DNA of 64,000 nucleotides from Rhodanobacter_A agri (lineage in GTDB: Bacteria; Pseudomonadota; Gammaproteobacteria; Xanthomonadales; Rhodanobacteraceae), in the NCBI RefSeq assembly GCF_044904705.1, contig NZ_JADIKL010000002.1:248001-312000 (forward strand). The letters are read 5' to 3'. The notes below the pieces were generated by a model. It was not told where the DNA came from and searched no databases. It saw only the letters and a list, made by a program, of their open reading frames with translations. This document shows, one piece after another, positions 32,493-41,436 of the stretch. Within the stretch, counting starts at the first letter, position 1. Each line of letters opens with the position of its first letter. A program made the position numbers and the translations under genes.

Positions 32493-33385
32493 GAGCGGGT
32501 GGCGCGGAGGCCTTGCCGGGCCGCGCGCAGCAAGGCGTCGGTGACTTTGGCCAGGGCGGCCGAACGGATCGACCAGTGCTGCCAGTACAGCGGCACGTCC
32601 AGCCAGCGCCCGGGCGCGATCGGCTGCACGGTGCCTTGGGCGAGGGGCTGTTCCAGCATGGCCTCCGGTGCCATCGCCCAGCCCAGGCCCAGCGCCGCGC
32701 CTTCCACGAAGGCGGTGGAAGAGGGCAGGTAATGCATCGGCGGGGCCAGCCGGGCGTGGGTCACGCTGCGCATGAAGCGCCATTGCAAGGCGTCCTTGCG
32801 GTTGAATACCAGCATCGGCGCCGTACCCAGCGAGGCGGCGTCCACGCCCCGGGGAAAATGCCTGGCGACGAAGTCCGGCGAGGCGATCGGCAGGTAGCGC
32901 ATCACGCCCAGTTTCTTCACCGTGCAGCCCTGCACGGGGCGGGCATCGGCGGTGATCGCGCCGAGTACCGAACCGTCGCGCAGCAGGCGGGTGGAATGAT
33001 CCTGGTCTTCCACCCGCACGTCGAACAGCAGTCCGTCGCGCTGGTGCGGTTCGACCAGGGCGCCGAGTACCCAGGTGGCGAGCGAATCCGCGTTTACCGC
33101 GATCGATACCGTGACCGGCGCGGCGTGCGCGGTCTCGACGGCGAAGTCGCCCAGGATCTCGGCTTCCAGCAGGCGCATCTGCTGCACGCCGCGCAGCAGC
33201 CGCTCCCCTGCGGGCGTGGCCCGGCTGGGCGATTGGCGCAGCACCAGCACCTGGCCCAGGCGGTCTTCCAGCGCCTTGATGCGCTGCGAGATCGCCGACG
33301 GGGTCAGCGCGAGCCGTCGCGCGGCGCCGTCGAAACTGCCTTCGTCCAGCACGGCAACGAAGGCGGCCAGTTGGGGATTGAGCAT
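32483..33385 (-). CDS. lysG: LysR-family regulator, ArgP/LysG type
   Basis: The 300-residue protein has an N-terminal winged helix (LDEGSFDGAARRLALTPSAI, about residues 13-32) and a periplasmic-binding-like effector domain. The sequence resembles ArgP/IciA and LysG regulators, which sense basic amino acids and activate a divergent exporter gene. Exactly such a LysE-family gene starts 109 bp away on the opposite strand. I use ATG 33385; the in-frame GTG at 33391 has no better ribosome site. Symbol assigned by similarity and context. Confidence 0.85.
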   Translation of the reverse strand: MLNPQLAAFVAVLDEGSFDGAARRLALTPSAISQRIKALEDRLGQVLVLRQSPSRATPAGERLLRGVQQMRLLEAEILGDFAVETAHAAPVTVSIAVNADSLATWVLGALVEPHQRDGLLFDVRVEDQDHSTRLLRDGSVLGAITADARPVQGCTVKKLGVMRYLPIASPDFVARHFPRGVDAASLGTAPMLVFNRKDALQWRFMRSVTHARLAPPMHYLPSSTAFVEGAALGLGWAMAPEAMLEQPLAQGTVQPIAPGRWLDVPLYWQHWSIRSAALAKVTDALLRAARQGLRATRSST

Positions 33386-33493
33386 GCGCACGGGTGTTTC
33401 CTGAATTCAGAAAAACTGAATTGGGTTAAGCAAATATAGTTTTACTGATGCGGACGGCCATACGAAAGTGGGCCTCATCCCGTGAGGTCCCCC
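33386..33493. promoter_or_regulatory. lysG-lysE divergent control region
   Basis: The 108-bp region is strongly AT-rich between 33397 and 33446. It contains the palindrome CTGAATTCAG (33401-33410) and a second half-copy CTGAATT (33416-33422), likely LysR-type binding elements. A TATAGT hexamer at 33435-33440 is a candidate -10 box for the exporter gene, but I see no matching -35. Confidence 0.6.
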
Positions 33494-34111
33494 ATGCTGC
33501 CATCCGCTTATTTCGCCGGACTCGGTACCGGCGCCGGCCTGATCGTCGCCATCGGCGCGCAGAATGCCTTCGTCCTGCGCCAGGGGCTGCAGCGCCTGCA
33601 TGTTGGCGCGGTGGTGCTGGTCTGCGTGCTGGCCGACGTCGTGCTGATCGCGCTAGGCGTGGCTGGCATGGGGCTGGCGGTAAAGCAGCAGCCTGGCTTG
33701 CTGCAGCTTCTGCGCTTCGTGGGGGCGGCCTTTCTCGCCGCGTACGGGCTGCTGGCCGCGCGGCGCGCCTGGCGCGGCGAGAGTGGCTTGCGCCCCGCCG
33801 ATGCAGCGGCGAACGGGCGTGGGCGCACGGTGCTGGCCTGCCTGGGCTTCACCTTGCTCAACCCGCACGTCTACCTGGACACCGTCGTCCTGCTCGGCAG
33901 CCTGTCCACCCATTACGACGGCGGCGGCCGGTGGTCGTTCGCGGCGGGGGCGGGCACCGGCAGCCTGTTGTGGTTCACCGCGCTCGGCTACGGTGCGCGC
34001 CTGCTGTTGCCGGTATTCCGCAGTCCGGCGGCCTGGCGTGTGTTCGATGTGCTCGTGGCGATCCTGATGTGGGGGCTGGCCGTCGTGTTGCTGTCGCAAC
34101 CGATGGCCTAG
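33494..34111 (+). CDS. lysE: LysE/ArgO-family basic amino-acid exporter
   Basis: The 205-residue inner-membrane protein has about five to six helices and the family N-terminus GLGTGAGLIVAIGAQNAFVLRQ. The segment GFTLLNPHVYLDTVVLLGS holds the conserved NPH motif. LysE and ArgO proteins export lysine, arginine or canavanine to prevent toxic build-up. The gene is divergent from the LysG-type regulator, the standard arrangement. ATG 33494 follows GAGG with suitable spacing. Which basic amino acid is exported cannot be told. Confidence 0.9.
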   Translation: MLPSAYFAGLGTGAGLIVAIGAQNAFVLRQGLQRLHVGAVVLVCVLADVVLIALGVAGMGLAVKQQPGLLQLLRFVGAAFLAAYGLLAARRAWRGESGLRPADAAANGRGRTVLACLGFTLLNPHVYLDTVVLLGSLSTHYDGGGRWSFAAGAGTGSLLWFTALGYGARLLLPVFRSPAAWRVFDVLVAILMWGLAVVLLSQPMA

Positions 34112-34206
34112 GGCGCAGGAAGCCGGCGAGGCGTGCGGGGACGCTTGTACCGAGGGCGATGCACTACCATTTCGTCCCCGATTCCATCCCTCGAAGAGCT
34201 TGATCC

Positions 34207-35829
34207 ATGGCTGTCCTGAGACTGGCGCTGGCGCAGCACGATTTCCCGGTTGGCGCGGTCGCGGCGAATGCCGCGAAGGTGGGCGACCTGATGGCGCAGG
34301 CCCGTAGCGGCGGCGCCGAACTCGTACTGTTCCCCGAGTTGACCCTTTCCGGCTATCCGCCCGAAGACCTGCTGTTGCGCCCCAGTTTCCTCGCTGCCTG
34401 CCAGCAGGAGCTGGAGGCGTTGGCGGCGGGGACGAACGGCCTGGCCGCGCTGGTGGGCTTCCCGCACAGCGAGGGCGAGGTGTTCAACGCCGCCGCGCTG
34501 CTGCGCGATGGGCGCATCGCGCAGATCGCGCACAAGCAGGCGCTGCCCAATTACGGCGTGTTCGACGACAAACGCTACTTCCGCCCCGGTCATGCCAGTG
34601 CGGTGACCACGCTGGCCGGCGTGCGCATCGGCCTGCTGATCTGCGAGGACGTGTGGCGCCCCGAGCCGGCCGCCGCCGTGGCGCGCGCCGGCGCCGAACT
34701 GATCGTGGTGATCAACGCCTCGCCCTGGGACGACGCCAAGCAGGCCGAACGCGAGGCGGTGCTGGTCGCGCGCGCGCAGGAAACCGGTTGCGCCCTGGTC
34801 TATCTCAACCTGGTCGGCGGCCAGGACGAAGTGGTCTACGACGGCGGCTCGCTGCTGGTGAACGGCGACGGCACGATCGCCGCCCGCGCGCCGGCCTTCG
34901 TCGACGCGCTGCTGTGGGCCGAGTTCGATCCGGACACGCGCACCTTGCATGCCGACGGCTGGCCGGTGCAGGACGATGCGTGCAGTGAAGCAGTGCTGTA
35001 CGCCGCGCTAGTGCGCGGCATCCGCGACTACATCGACAAGAACGGCTTCCCCGGCGTGCTGCTGGGCCTGTCCGGCGGCATCGATTCGGCGCTGACCCTG
35101 GCGTTGGCGGTGGACGCGCTGGGCGCCGGGCGTGTCACGGCGGTGATGATGCCCACCCGCCACACCTCGCAGCTGTCGCTGGATGGCGCCCGCGTCCAGG
35201 CGGAGCGGTTGGGTGTGGACTATCACGTGATCGACATCGAGCCCACCTACCGCTCCTTCCTTGGCGCGCTGGCGCCGGCCTTCGCCGGCAAGGGCGCCGA
35301 TACCACCGAGGAGAATCTGCAGTCGCGTACCCGCGGCGTGATGCTGATGGCTTTGTCCAACAAGCACGGCAAACTGCTGCTCGCCACCGGCAACAAGAGC
35401 GAGATGGCGGTGGGCTACTGCACGCTGTACGGCGACATGTGCGGTGCCTACGCACCGCTCAAGGACGTCTACAAGACCGCGGTGTACCGCTTGGCGCGCT
35501 GGCGCAATGCGCAGGCCGGCGGCGAGGAGGCGATCCCGGTGGCGGTGATCGACCGCCCGCCTTCGGCGGAGCTGCGCGACAACCAGACCGACCAGGATTC
35601 GCTGCCGCCCTACGAGGTGCTGGACGCGATTCTCGAGCGTTTCATCGAGCGCGAGCAGTCGCAGGCCGAGATCATCGCGGCGGGTTTCGCCGCCGACGTG
35701 GTGCACCGCGTGGTGCGGCTGGTGCTGGTCAACGAGTTCAAGCGTCGCCAGTCCGCCCCCGGCCCGCGCGTCACCACCCGCGCGTTCGGGCGCGAGCGGC
35801 GTTATCCGATCACCTCGGGCTGGCATTGA
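34207..35829 (+). CDS. nadE: Glutamine-dependent NAD+ synthetase
   Basis: The 540-residue protein has an N-terminal nitrilase-type glutaminase domain with the triad Glu44, Lys110 and Cys146 (FPELTLSGYPPEDLL, IAHKQALPNYG, LICEDVW). The C-terminal synthetase has the P-loop SGGIDSAL at 289-296. It amidates nicotinic acid adenine dinucleotide to NAD+, drawing ammonia from glutamine. The fused form distinguishes it from the short ammonia-only NadE. It is monocistronic and ends at a bidirectional terminator shared with bamD. Confidence 0.96.
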   Translation: MAVLRLALAQHDFPVGAVAANAAKVGDLMAQARSGGAELVLFPELTLSGYPPEDLLLRPSFLAACQQELEALAAGTNGLAALVGFPHSEGEVFNAAALLRDGRIAQIAHKQALPNYGVFDDKRYFRPGHASAVTTLAGVRIGLLICEDVWRPEPAAAVARAGAELIVVINASPWDDAKQAEREAVLVARAQETGCALVYLNLVGGQDEVVYDGGSLLVNGDGTIAARAPAFVDALLWAEFDPDTRTLHADGWPVQDDACSEAVLYAALVRGIRDYIDKNGFPGVLLGLSGGIDSALTLALAVDALGAGRVTAVMMPTRHTSQLSLDGARVQAERLGVDYHVIDIEPTYRSFLGALAPAFAGKGADTTEENLQSRTRGVMLMALSNKHGKLLLATGNKSEMAVGYCTLYGDMCGAYAPLKDVYKTAVYRLARWRNAQAGGEEAIPVAVIDRPPSAELRDNQTDQDSLPPYEVLDAILERFIEREQSQAEIIAAGFAADVVHRVVRLVLVNEFKRRQSAPGPRVTTRAFGRERRYPITSGWH

Positions 35830-35859
35830 ATCGCCGCGGGCGCGGCTTGCGGCGGGCAT

Positions 35860-35892
35860 AAAAAAACACCGGGCGAGGCCCGGTGTTTTTTT
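35860..35892. terminator. Bidirectional terminator between nadE and bamD
   Basis: AAAAAAACACCGGGC and GCCCGGTGTTTTTTT form a 15-bp symmetrical stem with a GAG loop. Runs of seven A and seven T flank the GC core, so it can terminate both convergent genes. Confidence 0.93.
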
Positions 35893-35907
35893 GGGGTACC
35901 GAAGTAC

Positions 35908-36741
35908 TCAGTGGTGTCGCATGAACGGAATCATCTTGCGCCACGTCGCCACCTCGTGCGGCCACTTCGGGTCCTTCAGGTAGGGGTGGTTCGGGTAGTT
36001 CAGGGCCAGCACCTGGCGGGTCTGCGCGGCCAGCTTGTCCTGGTCCAGCGCAAGGTAGCTGCGGGTGAGAATGGCCAGGGCGTCGCCGGTCTGCGGCGCC
36101 TGCTGGTAGTGTTCGATCACGTACTGGGCGCGGTCGGCGGCGCCGACGTACACGCGGTTGAACAGGTAGAACTCGGCCACGTTGACCTCGTACTGCGCCA
36201 GCACGTTGCGCAGGTAGATCATGCGCTGCCGCGCATCGGCCGCGTAAGCGCTGTTCGGGAAGCGGCGCGACAGCTCGGCGAAGTCATCGAAGGACTGCAG
36301 GTTGTAGCCCTGGTCGCGGCGCGACTGCGCTTCCTTATCGTGCGAAACGCGGTCCATGAAGCCGGTGGTGCGGTCGAAATTGATCAGGCCGCGCAAGTAA
36401 TAGGCATAATCCGCATGCTTGTTGGCCGGATAGGTCTTGATGAAGCGGTTGATCGTCGAGTACGCATCGTCCAGCTGGTTGTCCTTGTACTGCGCATAGG
36501 TCAGGTCCAGCTGGGCCTGCTCGTTGTAGTCGCCGGACGGGAAGCGGGCGATCAGGCGCTGGTAGGCCTTGATGGCTGCGGTGTAGTCGGCGTTTTCCAG
36601 CGAGTTGTGCGCGGTGTTGTACAAGGCTTCCACCGGCATGGTATCGATGTTGTCGTGCTTGTGGCCGAACAGTGAGCAGGCGCTCATGGTCAGCGCCAGC
36701 GCGAGCACGGCGAGCGTCCTGAGGCAGAACCGGGTGGTCAT
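35908..36741 (-). CDS. bamD: Outer-membrane assembly lipoprotein BamD
   Basis: The 277-residue protein has a lipoprotein signal with lipobox LTMSAC, Cys22 being the lipidated residue. TPR-like repeats follow (YNTAHNSLENADYTAAIKAY, LIARFPSGDYNEQAQLDLTY), matching BamD/ComL. It is an essential part of the BAM machine that inserts beta-barrel proteins such as the TonB receptors encoded here. I chose ATG 36741 for a canonical signal sequence; ATG 36774 would add eleven residues. Neither has a strong ribosome site. The gene is divergent from rluD, a common arrangement. Confidence 0.93.
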   Translation of the reverse strand: MTTRFCLRTLAVLALALTMSACSLFGHKHDNIDTMPVEALYNTAHNSLENADYTAAIKAYQRLIARFPSGDYNEQAQLDLTYAQYKDNQLDDAYSTINRFIKTYPANKHADYAYYLRGLINFDRTTGFMDRVSHDKEAQSRRDQGYNLQSFDDFAELSRRFPNSAYAADARQRMIYLRNVLAQYEVNVAEFYLFNRVYVGAADRAQYVIEHYQQAPQTGDALAILTRSYLALDQDKLAAQTRQVLALNYPNHPYLKDPKWPHEVATWRKMIPFMRHH

Positions 36742-36869
36742 CGGCAGCTTGAGCGAGTCGATTGTTGGACGCATGGATAAAGAATTCAGATGTTTGATCG
36801 AAAAAGCATGATAGCCGAAACCGGAGCCGCGCCGCGGCATGCCGCCTTCCGCCCTGCGGGAGCCGGCGC

Positions 36870-37844
36870 ATGACCGCGATACGCCATGAAGCCCGGGTGC
36901 CGCTGTCCGCGGCCGGACGCAGGTTCGACCAGGCGTTGGCCGAGTTGTTCCCCGACTACTCCCGATCGCGCCTCTCCGCCTGGATCAAGTCCGGCGCGGT
37001 CACGCTGGACGGCGCCACGGCGCCGCCGCGCCAGCTGCTGCGCGGGGGCGAGCAGGTGCGGTTGGAAGCCGAGCTGGAGGCCGAGGTGGCGAGCGCCCCG
37101 GAGGCCATCGCGCTCGCCATCGTGCACGAGGACGAACACCTGCTGGTGCTGGACAAGCCGGCCGGCCTGGTGGTCCACCCCGGCGCCGGCAACGCCTCGG
37201 GCACCCTGCTCAACGCGCTGCTGCACCACGACGCCCGGTTGGCCGAGCTGCCGCGCGCCGGCATCGTGCACCGGCTGGACAAGGACACCTCCGGCCTGAT
37301 GGTGGTGGCGAAGACCCTGCCTGCGATGACCGCGCTGGTGGATCTGCTGTCGTGCCACGAGGTCGAGCGCCAGTACGAGGCCGTGGTGCTGGGCAGCATG
37401 GTCTCCGGCGGCACGGTGGACGCGCCGATCGGCCGCAGCATGGGCGACCGCCTGCGCCAGGCCGTGCGCGACGAGGAGAGCGGCAAGCACGCTGTCACCC
37501 ATTACCGCCTGCGCGAGCGCTTCCGCGCGCACAGCCTGCTCCAGTGCAACCTGGAGACCGGCCGCACCCACCAGATCCGCGTGCACCTCACCCATATCGG
37601 CCACCCGCTGGTGGGCGATCCGCTGTACGGCGGCGGCCTGAAGCTGCCGAAGCGCGCCACGCCGGAGCTGGCCGCGGCGCTGCGCGGCTTCCGCCGCCAG
37701 GCGCTGCATGCGGAGCGGCTGGCGTTCGAGCATCCGGTCAGCGGCGAGCCGCTGTCCTTCGCCGTCGAGCGCCCGGCTGACATGACGGCGTTGATTGCCG
37801 CGCTGCGCGACGATCTCGCCGCCCACGGGCACGACGACGATTGA
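36870..37844 (+). CDS. rluD: 23S rRNA pseudouridine synthase RluD
   Basis: The 324-residue protein has an S4 RNA-binding domain (residues about 17-70, RSRLSAWIKSGAVTLDG) and a RluA-family catalytic domain with GIVHRLDKDTSGL, where Asp137 is the catalytic nucleophile. RluD modifies helix 69 of 23S rRNA. It is divergent from bamD with 128 bp between starts. A perfect 22-bp hairpin without T-run (37859-37880) lies behind it. Confidence 0.93.
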   Translation: MTAIRHEARVPLSAAGRRFDQALAELFPDYSRSRLSAWIKSGAVTLDGATAPPRQLLRGGEQVRLEAELEAEVASAPEAIALAIVHEDEHLLVLDKPAGLVVHPGAGNASGTLLNALLHHDARLAELPRAGIVHRLDKDTSGLMVVAKTLPAMTALVDLLSCHEVERQYEAVVLGSMVSGGTVDAPIGRSMGDRLRQAVRDEESGKHAVTHYRLRERFRAHSLLQCNLETGRTHQIRVHLTHIGHPLVGDPLYGGGLKLPKRATPELAAALRGFRRQALHAERLAFEHPVSGEPLSFAVERPADMTALIAALRDDLAAHGHDDD

Positions 37845-37858
37845 CCGCAACGGGCGTC

Positions 37859-37880
37859 GCTCCCCTGCGCGCAGGGGAGC
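37859..37880. repeat. Perfect 22-bp palindrome after rluD
   Basis: GCTCCCCTGC-GC-GCAGGGGAGC is fully symmetrical and starts 15 bp after the rluD stop. No T-run follows. It could slow transcription or protect the 3' end between rluD and pgeF. Confidence 0.45.
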
Positions 37881-37973
37881 GCGCGGGCCCGAACCACGAA
37901 GCGGCACGGCTGTGTGCTGCGGCGCCGGTGTGCGATGCTTGTCGCTTCCCCGCCCCCACCCCCGTCGAAAGAC

Positions 37974-38723
37974 ATGACCGATACCTGGATCTTTCCCGAC
38001 TGGCCGGCGCCGGCGCGCGTGCACGCGGCGGTAAGCACCAGCGAAGGCCCCGGCGTCTCGGCGCCGCCGTTCGGCCGCTTCAACCTCGGCTTGCGCAGCG
38101 GCGAATCCGCCGAGGTGGTGGGCAGCAACCGCAGCGTGCTGCAGCAGGCCCTGAACCTGCCCAGCGCACCGCGCTGGTTGCACCAGGTGCACGGCACCAC
38201 CGTGGCCGAACTCGGTCCGTTGCCCGGGGCCGCCGAACCGCAGGCCGACGCCGCGGTATCGCGCATCCCCGGCACCGTGCTCGCCATCCTCACCGCCGAC
38301 TGCCTGCCGGTGTTGTTCAGCGCCGACGACGGCGGCGCCATCGGTGCCGCCCATGCGGGTTGGCGCGGCCTGGCCGCGGGCGTGCTGGAAGCCACCATCG
38401 AGCAGATGCAGACCTCGCCGTCGCGCCTGATGGCCTGGCTGGGGCCATGCATCGGCGGGCCTTCCTACGAGGTGGGCGACGAGGTGCGCTCGGCCTTCGT
38501 GGACCATTCGGCCGGCGCGGCCGCCTGTTTCGTGGCGACGCGGCCGGGGCATTGGCGCTGCGATCTCGCGGCGCTGGCGCGGCAGCGCCTGGCGGCGGCC
38601 GGCGTGGCGCGCGTGCATGGGGGCGGGTTCGATACGTTCGCCGATGCGCGGTTCTACTCGTACCGGCGCGAGGGCGCGCGGAGCGGGCGCTTCGCCAGTC
38701 TGATCTGGTTGGCGAACAACTGA
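37974..38723 (+). CDS. pgeF: PgeF/YfiH family protein (polyphenol oxidase/laccase domain)
   Basis: The 249-residue protein belongs to the YfiH/DUF152 family. Metal-site segments are visible: LHQVHGTTV, ILTADCLPVLF, AAHAGWRGLAAGV and GPCIGGPSYEVG. Family members are zinc-dependent purine nucleoside enzymes. In E. coli PgeF also edits peptidoglycan precursors by removing wrongly added amino acids. The order rluD-pgeF-clpB is conserved in many gammaproteobacteria. ATG 37974 begins the family-typical N-terminus; the longer frame from 37914 is low-complexity. Confidence 0.9.
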   Translation: MTDTWIFPDWPAPARVHAAVSTSEGPGVSAPPFGRFNLGLRSGESAEVVGSNRSVLQQALNLPSAPRWLHQVHGTTVAELGPLPGAAEPQADAAVSRIPGTVLAILTADCLPVLFSADDGGAIGAAHAGWRGLAAGVLEATIEQMQTSPSRLMAWLGPCIGGPSYEVGDEVRSAFVDHSAGAAACFVATRPGHWRCDLAALARQRLAAAGVARVHGGGFDTFADARFYSYRREGARSGRFASLIWLANN

Positions 38724-38773
38724 TCGACCCTGCCGCCGGCTGAAGCCTTGACGCCGGCTAGCCGCGCCGCCTG

Positions 38774-38801
38774 CTTGAATCGCCTGGCGCCGTCCGCATC
38801 T
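38774..38801 (+). promoter_or_regulatory. Sigma-32 type heat-shock promoter of clpB
   Basis: CTTGAAT (38774-38780), a 13-bp spacer and CCGCATCT (38794-38801) closely match the E. coli heat-shock consensus CTTGAAA-N13/14-CCCCATNT. It lies 50 bp before the clpB start, where such a promoter is expected. Confidence 0.68.
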
Positions 38802-38850
38802 CCCTGGCCAGTGGCGGCGCAGCCGCCAAACCTTTGTGGGGATAGCACCG

Positions 38851-41436
38851 ATGCGGATGGACAAACTCACCTCGCGTTTCCAGCAGGCGCTGGCCGACGC
38901 GCAGTCGCTGGCCGTCGGCCGCGACAACAACATGCTCGAACCCGTGCACGTGATGGCGGCGCTGCTGGCGCAGCAAGGCGGTTCGACCGCGCCGCTGCTC
39001 ACCCACGCGGGCGTCAACGTGCCGGCCTTGCGCCAGCGCGTGAACGAGCTGCTCGATCGCCTGCCCAAGGTCAGCGGGCAGGAGGGCAACCTCAACGTAG
39101 GCAACGAGCTCAATCGCCTGCTCAACCTCACCGACAAGCTGGCGCAGCAGCGCGGCGACCAGTTCATCGCCAGCGAGTTGTTCGTGCTGGCGGCGCTGGA
39201 GGATAAGGGCGAGCTGGGCGCGGCGCTGAAGGCGGCCGGCGCCACCAAGGCGAAGCTGGAAGCCGCCATCGAGCAGGTGCGCGGCGGCGAGAAAGTGCAG
39301 AGCGAGAACGCCGAAGACCAGCGCCAGGCGCTGCAGAAATACTGCATCGACCTCACCGAGCGCGCCGAGTCGGGCAAGCTCGATCCGGTGATCGGCCGCG
39401 ATGAGGAAATCCGCCGCACCATCCAGGTGCTGCAGCGGCGCACCAAGAACAATCCGGTACTGATCGGCGAGCCCGGCGTGGGCAAGACCGCCATCGTGGA
39501 AGGTCTGGCCCAGCGCATCGTGAAGGGCGAGGTGCCGGAAGGCCTGCGCGACCGCCGCGTGCTGGCGCTGGACATGGGTGCCCTGATCGCCGGCGCGAAG
39601 TTTCGCGGCGAGTTCGAGGAACGGCTGAAGGCCGTGCTCAACGACCTCGCCAAGAACGAGGGCCAAATCATCTTGTTCATCGATGAGTTGCACACCATGG
39701 TTGGCGCCGGCAAGGGCGAGGGCGCGATGGACGCCGGCAACATGCTCAAGCCCGCGTTGGCGCGTGGCGAGCTGCACTGCATCGGCGCCACTACGCTGGA
39801 CGAGTACCGCCAGTACATCGAGAAGGACGCCGCGCTGGAGCGCCGTTTCCAGAAGGTGTACGTGGGCGAGCCCTCGGTGGAGGACACCATCGCGATCCTG
39901 CGCGGCCTGAAGGAACGCTACGCCGTGCATCACGGCGTGGAGATAACCGATCCCGCCATCGTGGCCGCGGCCACGCTGTCGAACCGCTACATCCCCGACC
40001 GCCAGCTGCCCGACAAGGCCATCGACCTGATGGACGAAGCGGCCTCGCGCATCCGCATGGAGATCGACTCCAAGCCCGAGGAACTGGACCGCCTCGAGCG
40101 CCGGCTGATCCAGCTGAAGATCCAGCGCGAGATGCTGAAGAAGGAAAAAGACAGCGAGTCGAAGCAGCGCCTCGCCGACCTGGAGACCGACATCGCCAAG
40201 CTGGAGCGCGAGTTCTCCGACTTGAACGAGGTGTGGAAGTCGGAGAAGGCCGCGCTGCAGGGCACCACGAAGGTGAAGGAGCAGATCGAGCAGGCGCGGC
40301 TGGAGCTGGACGCGGCACAGCGCCGGCAGGACTACGCCAAGATGAGCGAGATCCAGTACGGGAAGCTGCCGGAACTGGAGAAGCAGCTCGCCGCCGCGCA
40401 GGCCGCCGAGCAGAAGGGCGAGTTCAAGCTGGTGCAGGACAAGGTCACTGCCGAAGAGATCGCCGAAGTGGTGGCGCGCTGGACCGGCATCCCGGTGTCG
40501 AAGATGCTCGAAGGCGAGCGCGAGAAGCTGCTGCACATGGAGGACGAGCTGCACAAGCGCGTGGTGGGTCAGGACGAGGCGGTGCGTGCGGTATCCGACG
40601 CGGTGCGCCGCGCGCGCGCGGGCCTGTCCGATCCGAACCGGCCCAGCGGCTCGTTCCTGTTCCTCGGCCCCACCGGCGTGGGCAAGACCGAGCTGTGCAA
40701 GGCGCTGGCCGAGTTCCTGTTCGACACCCAGGACGCGATGGTGCGCATCGACATGAGCGAGTTCATGGAGAAGCACGCCGTGAGCCGCCTGATCGGCGCG
40801 CCTCCGGGCTACGTGGGTTACGAAGAGGGCGGCTATCTCACCGAGGCGGTGCGTCGCCGCCCGTACAGCGTGATCCTGCTGGACGAGGTGGAGAAGGCGC
40901 ATCCGGACGTGTTCAACATCCTGCTGCAGGTGCTGGACGACGGCCGCCTCACCGACGGCCAGGGCCGCACGGTGGACTTCCGCAACACCGTGATCGTGAT
41001 GACCTCCAACCTCGGCTCGCAGCTGATCCAGGAGCAGGCGGGCGATTCGGAGGCGGACTACATGCAAATGAAGGCCGCGGTGCTCGGCGTGGTGCAGGCG
41101 CATTTCCGTCCCGAGTTCATCAACCGCCTCGACGAGCTGGTGGTGTTCCGCCCGCTGGAAAAGAAGCAGATCCGCCGCATCGCGCTGATCCAGCTCACGG
41201 CGCTGGAAAAGCGCCTCGCCGAGCGCCAGCTGAAACTGGAGATCAGCGAGAAGGCGCTGGACCTGCTCGGCAACGTCGGCTTCGATCCGGTGTACGGCGC
41301 GCGGCCGCTGAAGCGTGCGATCCAGCAGCAGCTGGAGAATCCGTTGGCCAGGGAAATCCTCGAAGGCCGCTATGCGCCGGGCAGCACCATCGCGGTGGAT
41401 GCCAAGGGTGGCCACTTGGCGTTCGATGCGACATGA
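38851..41436 (+). CDS. clpB: ClpB disaggregase
   Basis: The 861-residue protein has an N-terminal Clp repeat domain, a first AAA+ module with Walker A GEPGVGKT, the long coiled-coil middle domain (about residues 400-520, rich in Lys, Glu and Gln) and a second AAA+ module with GPTGVGKT. With DnaK it resolubilises aggregated proteins after heat stress. The start MRMDKLTSRFQQALADAQ is the family norm. A sigma-32 type promoter lies upstream. The stop codon overlaps the ATG of an AraC regulator gene by 4 bp, which is unusual for clpB. Confidence 0.97.
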   Translation: MRMDKLTSRFQQALADAQSLAVGRDNNMLEPVHVMAALLAQQGGSTAPLLTHAGVNVPALRQRVNELLDRLPKVSGQEGNLNVGNELNRLLNLTDKLAQQRGDQFIASELFVLAALEDKGELGAALKAAGATKAKLEAAIEQVRGGEKVQSENAEDQRQALQKYCIDLTERAESGKLDPVIGRDEEIRRTIQVLQRRTKNNPVLIGEPGVGKTAIVEGLAQRIVKGEVPEGLRDRRVLALDMGALIAGAKFRGEFEERLKAVLNDLAKNEGQIILFIDELHTMVGAGKGEGAMDAGNMLKPALARGELHCIGATTLDEYRQYIEKDAALERRFQKVYVGEPSVEDTIAILRGLKERYAVHHGVEITDPAIVAAATLSNRYIPDRQLPDKAIDLMDEAASRIRMEIDSKPEELDRLERRLIQLKIQREMLKKEKDSESKQRLADLETDIAKLEREFSDLNEVWKSEKAALQGTTKVKEQIEQARLELDAAQRRQDYAKMSEIQYGKLPELEKQLAAAQAAEQKGEFKLVQDKVTAEEIAEVVARWTGIPVSKMLEGEREKLLHMEDELHKRVVGQDEAVRAVSDAVRRARAGLSDPNRPSGSFLFLGPTGVGKTELCKALAEFLFDTQDAMVRIDMSEFMEKHAVSRLIGAPPGYVGYEEGGYLTEAVRRRPYSVILLDEVEKAHPDVFNILLQVLDDGRLTDGQGRTVDFRNTVIVMTSNLGSQLIQEQAGDSEADYMQMKAAVLGVVQAHFRPEFINRLDELVVFRPLEKKQIRRIALIQLTALEKRLAERQLKLEISEKALDLLGNVGFDPVYGARPLKRAIQQQLENPLAREILEGRYAPGSTIAVDAKGGHLAFDAT

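Noticed and set aside
37859..37880. Hairpin after rluD called as an intrinsic terminator
   Set aside because: The stem is perfect but no T-run follows on either strand, so it is listed only as a palindrome.
36786..39890. Open frame of over 1000 codons on the minus strand across rluD, pgeF and clpB
   Set aside because: It is antisense to three well-recognised genes. In high-GC DNA the complementary frame of real genes often lacks stops. The translation has no family features.
38758..41415. 885-codon minus-strand frame opposite clpB
   Set aside because: It mirrors clpB codon structure; the product is rich in His, Leu, Val and Gln as expected of a shadow frame.
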